Below are positions 59,870 through 64,000 of a stretch of 64,000 nt of DNA, piece by piece (position 1 is the first letter of the stretch; each line of letters opens with the position of its first letter). The position numbers and the translations under genes are program-made. This stretch comes from Owenia fusiformis. Its lineage: Eukaryota; Annelida; Polychaeta; Sabellida; Oweniidae. Under the pieces are notes generated by a model that was not told the DNA's origin, searched no databases, and saw only the letters and a program-made list of their open reading frames with translations. The stretch is from NCBI GenBank assembly GCA_903813345.2, contig CAIIXF020000009.1:15465759-15529758 (forward strand). The letters are read 5' to 3'.

Positions 59870-60090
59870 ATGCTTCATCATCAGTCTCACTCCACCTGCT
59901 TTCGGGGATTAAACTGAAGCAGGTATGGCGAGGAGTTACCCCAAGCAGAGTTGATCAGGCTCCACCAGCATTTGAAATGTTCTAACATGTATATAAATGT
60001 TATTTTAATGTTTGTTACTGTATTAGTTAAGTTTGTCTTTTGTACTCTTATACCCTATAAGGGGTGAATTGAGAAATAAATAAATAAATA
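59870..60090 (+). mobile_element. LINE 3' tail
   Basis: 'cttcatcatcagtctcactc', then 'accctataaggggtgaattg', then a short taaa repeat ('gaaataaataaataaata'). This is the look of a non-LTR retrotransposon 3' end; only the end is present. Confidence 0.5.
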
Positions 60091-61029
60091 TATGATAAAA
60101 TGTAGCCGTGCAAGATGGTAGGTTAATGGGGCGAAAACCACATTGTATGGGTTTCAACAGATGTTATCCGGATGGTATAATTAGCAACACTGTATCCATA
60201 TACCCCTCTACTATCACTTAAGTTTACAGCATGGAACGTTCAGGCACTGTGGGGTTCAATCCGGGCGTAAATTTTCCTCCGTCTAACATGGATCCTAAAA
60301 GTATCCATTAAGTGCTGCAATCTAGTAGAAATCTTTCATGCAGATACCACAGGCGTACCACGCACCTCAGAAATAAATTTCCTTCGCGTGCATGTTAAAA
60401 TAGTTTTATATGTTGTAATTAAAATCTTCACTAAAATGATGGCCAATTTGAAAACCATGAGAGCCATAGGGAAAGGGTAAAATTAGGTTAAAAAAATTCA
60501 CAAGATTATTAACCCCTAAAGGAACATCACTTTCACCATTGGAGCATAACTTTTCTAAAAAGTGTTATTTTGGATCACCTTAATATATAGTTCATTGATT
60601 CTAAGTAAAATTGATTATGGTGATATCATAATTGTACATACAATGCAGCATGCATGGATAGGTAGATGATGGAAGCGATATGGTAAACTGAATTCAATGG
60701 TAGCGATATGGTGAACTGAATTCAACACTGTTTTTGTTTTAAACCAATTTTTTTGAAAACATTCTGTAAAAAACACTATCCTTTATGTAATGGTCACTGA
60801 TTGACAACACTTTAGTTTGGAAATCATTTACAGATATATTTTTAATTATTGTTTTTGTATTTTTTCCTTTGGACAAATACAATATTGAGAGACCTGAAAA
60901 ACGTTGTGTATACTGTACTTCTACTTCAAATTTGGTGCAACTTATTAAATATTGAATTTGCCGGACTTGAACAATTAAAAAATGACCACCAAATTATAAA
61001 TAAGTACTATATAACAATAACTGACTCAC
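60091..61029. other. Intron of cassette A
   Basis: Contains the inverted copy (60,470-60,590) of the 50.9-kb element end and a doubled 'ggtagcgatatggtgaactg' near 60,675-60,720. Otherwise nothing was recognised. Confidence 0.45.
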
Positions 61030-61253
61030 CAGCTATCTTCACCATTCCTTCAAAGAAGAATCTGGCATCTCCCATGTAGCGGTATTTCTCTGATTCTATA
61101 TCAATATCAGAAATCATACCCCATGCTACTGACAGAAATGAGTAGAGACGTTTCCCAGAGACTGTATCCAGGGCAACTAGGTCCATTGGCATTAGCTGAT
61201 GCTTTGCTATGATCAATGATGCATGTAGCACTGCTCTTTCAAGATATGGCTCA
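61030..61253 (-). CDS. Sphingosine kinase cassette A, first visible exon (block C4)
   Basis: The exon starts after 'tttcctttgcag' in phase 2 and ends at AGCTG|GTGAGT in phase 1. It encodes about 75 residues: E-P-Y-L-E-R-A-V-L-H-A-S, then 'LMPMDLVALDTVSGKRLYSF', then SVAWGMISDIDIESEKYRYMGDARF. All family residues of block C4 are typical: the Asp-Ile-Asp, the Glu-Lys-Tyr-Arg and the later Arg. The ATP-binding half must be encoded by exons further upstream, beyond the window; none is seen in the remaining 2.7 kb. Confidence 0.92.
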
Positions 61254-61789
61254 CTGCAAAGGAAACTAGCATTGACCTATCCATAAACTCCATGTGTTAC
61301 TGAATATCAAAAATGTCTCTTATTCTTCTCTAAGCTCTAATGTTCTACAAATGCCCAGAAACAACACTTACTTCAAATCAAACACAGCATGGAGAGCGCA
61401 AGTCATCAAGTCTGCAGGTTCCAAAACCGTCACATACATTAGCAACAATTTATTTTATATAGCACCACAACCAATCACCTAATTTCAAGCCCACACTCTA
61501 AATGCAGTCTAGTACAGTATGTGGTATTTCATTGTTTTTGACTTTATTACAAAGTTTTATGTTCTGAATGGAGTCTACTATACATGTTTTTCATTGTATT
61601 AACAGAGTCTTTGAGGAATTTGAGCAAACTATTTTTCCCCTATCTATTCTCTTTATCCATATGGATGACGCTGCATGACGCTAACTGCAGTTAGTATCAT
61701 TCAAGATGGTGGCAAAAATTCTTTCGTCAATAGACAAGATCTGCATTTATCAACAAATCCAATCTTACACTTTATAATCAATATATACT
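61254..61789. other. Upstream intron sequence of cassette A
   Basis: No exon with GGDG or GSGNA motifs on the minus strand and no repeat were recognised. Confidence 0.4.
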
Positions 61790-62645
61790 CCTCAAAAAAG
61801 TTAAGGACCAGTGGTTTTCCTCATGTTTGAACGACTATTTTCTTAGCGTGGAACAAAAAAACACACAATAAAGTAAATAAATCTGTATCTTGATTCCATT
61901 CTCTATGAAGTCTGCAAAATTCAATGTTATATCTCCATTACAATAGGTCAAAATTTGATGTCAAAATTGACGAGTGTCATGAAATTTAACATAAATGGCA
62001 GATACCATGTTAAACAAATGGGGAATGGTGCTTTGGGGCAACTCAAATTTTGGAATATCTTTTCAGCAAAACATTTGTTAAAAATGCTTTCTGAATAGAA
62101 AATCGAATGGTTTTACATTTGACATGCTAAATTTCTCGTTTATATTGGTAAAATTAGCTATACAGAGCTTTAAAGTAATTTTGACCACCTCACTGACCAC
62201 CTGTGTTATTTTAATAAGAGGATCATTAAAAGAATTATTGAATTTGAAACCATTAACTTTTGTAAAACCTGGAAAATTGAATCATATTTTTGTCCAGTGG
62301 ACAAATTAGCAAATTTAATTGTCTCTTAAAATTGTAATTTTGAAAGCAATCGGAGGGATGGATCGTTCCTCATATGACTTATGGCAACCCAAACATTTCC
62401 TATTGGTTTACATGGGGTCTGCCAATTTTTTTCTCTAAATTTCATGAAATTCATCAATTTTGACATCAAATTTTGACCCATTGTAATGGAGATAAAACAT
62501 TGAATTTTGCAGACTTTATAGAGAATAGAATCAAGATACAAATTTATTTACTTTATCAGATTTTCTTTTGTTTCAAGCCAAGAAAATAGTCGTTCAAACA
62601 AATATGGGGGTTAACATGAGAAAATTTAAGCATAATTTAAAGAAT
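61790..62645. mobile_element. Inverted-repeat element with 'actcctcaaaaaagtt' end
   Basis: Arms of about 250 bp (61,800-62,060 and 62,360-62,640) are inverted: 'gtttgaacgactattttctt', 'tgattccattctctatgaag' and 'caaaatttgatgtcaaaatt'. The left end 'tactcctcaaaaaagttaag' recalls Tc1/mariner-type termini; the right end is more decayed. It has no coding capacity. Confidence 0.7.
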
Positions 62646-63267
62646 AATACTTTTATTTAAAATAACATAATTGTGCAACAATAGGTTCTTGTGAAATTGT
62701 AAAAACATGCATGAAATGGCAAGTTAGAATGATAATATTGATTTTATTCTAAAACTGTCTGAAAACTAGATCTTACTCAATAATAATTATTATTTGAAAA
62801 ATCAGATTTTCCTAAACAAACATCAAAATCAAATGACTATAAAATCTGTTTAGGGCTAGGATTAAGAATCCAATATGAAAATATCGAACCTTATTTTGAC
62901 CCCTCAATCATCTAAACGAATCAAGATGGTGATTTCGGGGAAAAGAATATTTGCTCAAAATTCCTCCAGAATTGGCATGTGAACATGACATGATCATGTT
63001 TATCATTACTTTCATTTAATGTCATCTAAGCTCTATATAAGCATGAGAAGCAGAATGATTAACTCAAGCAAAGATGAAGAACATGCAGACATGACAAATT
63101 GACACATCAAGTAGTCAAGTTAGAAAAGCAGTGTATATTCATAGTTAAGTGATTAGCATCAATGTTCAGAAATTTGGCATGGATGCATTTGCCCAATACT
63201 TAAATTTGTTGTCTTGAGTAGGCTCATTCCTGGCTTGATGACTTGGCTCTGTCAATTCTTATGATAA
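62646..63267. other. Unassigned sequence
   Basis: AT-rich; no gene or repeat was recognised. Confidence 0.35.
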
Positions 63268-63640
63268 AACTAGAAAAACAACAACTCCTTGGGGTAGCAG
63301 ATCCCACCGAACAAAACAATATGATAGAACTTACCAGGAAGCAGTAGAGTAGTAATGTCTCCTTTCAATATATTTTTACAAAATAAGGCGGCTATTTAGA
63401 ATTAAGCAATCATTTTAGGCTTCTTGTGAAGATTTTTATGTCCTTTACCCATTAAATGACATTATGCCTTTAGAGTTTGGACTAAACCCTACAACTGGTA
63501 AATAAGTTATTAAAAATAAATTTTTTCATGAAAATATGGTGGCCATTCTGAATTAAGCAGCCATAATAAAATTCCGTCTTGAACAAATATGTCCCCGAGA
63601 CTTCAGCATTTAAAAGTTGAACCAAAACTATCAAGCATAT
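63268..63640 (+). repeat. Interspersed family copy
   Basis: Head 'aaaaacaacaactccttggg' and 'gtagcagatcccaccgaaca', body with 'aaaatatggtggccattctg' and 'tgtccccgagacttcagcat'. The tail is missing, replaced by LINE sequence. Confidence 0.65.
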
Positions 63641-64000
63641 CATACAGTGTCTCACATCTTTGGAACAAGCTTGATAAGACTGTCAAAGAGTAAACTCTTT
63701 TAAGAAAGCATATAAACAAGTATATCAGATCAGAAAATGAAAATTATGTAAATACATTATTTAAAGATATTGTTCATTATATTCATGTAATTCTCTTAAG
63801 TTGTTCTCTATGTTTCATGTAAATGCATACTTTGAAGATGCATATATATCAAATTGTTCTATATGTCCTATATATCTATTTGTATGTTTCTATATTTATT
63901 GTACATATTGTAAATAATTGTAATTATTACTGGGCCTCTAGGAAGATCAGTTTTGTACTGATAGAGCTACCCAGAATAAATATAGTTTTCAAATCAAATC
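63641..64000 (+). mobile_element. LINE 3' end (CR1/L2-like)
   Basis: The final 70 bases ('ctgggcctctaggaagatca', 'gtactgatagagctaccca', 'gaataaatatag') show the hairpin plus short repeat usual for CR1/L2-type 3' ends. Its coding part is not present. It may continue past the window edge by a few bases only. Confidence 0.6.

Noticed and set aside
60230-60290. tRNA-like B box ('gggttcaatccgggc')
   Set aside because: No matching A box, cloverleaf or acceptor stem upstream.

Overview
This is a gene-poor, AT-rich piece of an animal nuclear genome. Genes are split by GT-AG introns, most of the sequence is repeats, and there are LINE tails and mariner-type elements. The mix of a chitin-binding secreted protein, long foldback DNA elements and invertebrate-style retroelement debris suggests a marine invertebrate (a lophotrochozoan or an invertebrate deuterostome). 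I cannot name the species or phylum. No bacterial operons, CRISPR arrays or rRNA are present.

All recognisable host genes lie on the minus strand. (1) About 5.2-8.15 kb holds a small three-exon gene for a secreted protein: signal peptide, then one peritrophin-A (CBM14-type) chitin-binding domain, then an unrecognised cysteine-containing tail. (2) From 19.0 to 61.3 kb lie two sets of exons for the C-terminal half of sphingosine kinase. Cassette A (61,253-61,030; 50,809-50,688; 45,354-44,629) and cassette B (29,636-29,416; 28,717-28,647; 19,657-19,007) have the same three-exon layout and the same intron phases. Each carries conserved blocks C4 and C5 of the lipid-kinase fold and its own stop codon. 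I find no exon for the N-terminal ATP-binding half (blocks C1-C3) anywhere in the window. For A it presumably lies beyond base 64,000. For B it is missing from the 15 kb between A's stop and B's first exon. B may therefore be an alternative 3' end of the same kinase gene, a partial duplicate, or a gene with an exon I overlooked.

The introns and flanks are dominated by palindromic (foldback) DNA elements. The largest, about 8 kb (20.5-28.5 kb), fills the last intron of cassette B and carries repeated RFX X-box-like palindromes and a GC-rich tandem array in its loop. Others lie at 31.7-35.1 kb (arms carry a decayed transposon ORF), 36.05-38.31, 40.45-41.03, 47.66-48.66 (both arms are the 3' half of a mariner transposase) and 53.6-55.8 kb. 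More conventional terminal-inverted-repeat elements sit at 3.57-4.47, 6.99-7.30, 9.70-11.08, 42.28-43.19, 52.44-53.44, 57.05-59.86 and 61.8-62.6 kb.

One interspersed repeat family, with a head containing 'gtagcaaatccca' and a tail containing 'gaacttcgttcgatgggat', recurs about ten times, always in plus orientation and so antisense to the kinase exons. LINE 3' ends are at about 7.7-7.87, 13.3-14.66, 59.87-60.09 and 63.65-64.0 kb. Tandem arrays have periods of about 237, 30, 36, 125 and 21 bp. Exon borders are read directly from splice motifs and phase; repeat borders are by-eye estimates, good to tens of bases unless given as exact terminal repeats.
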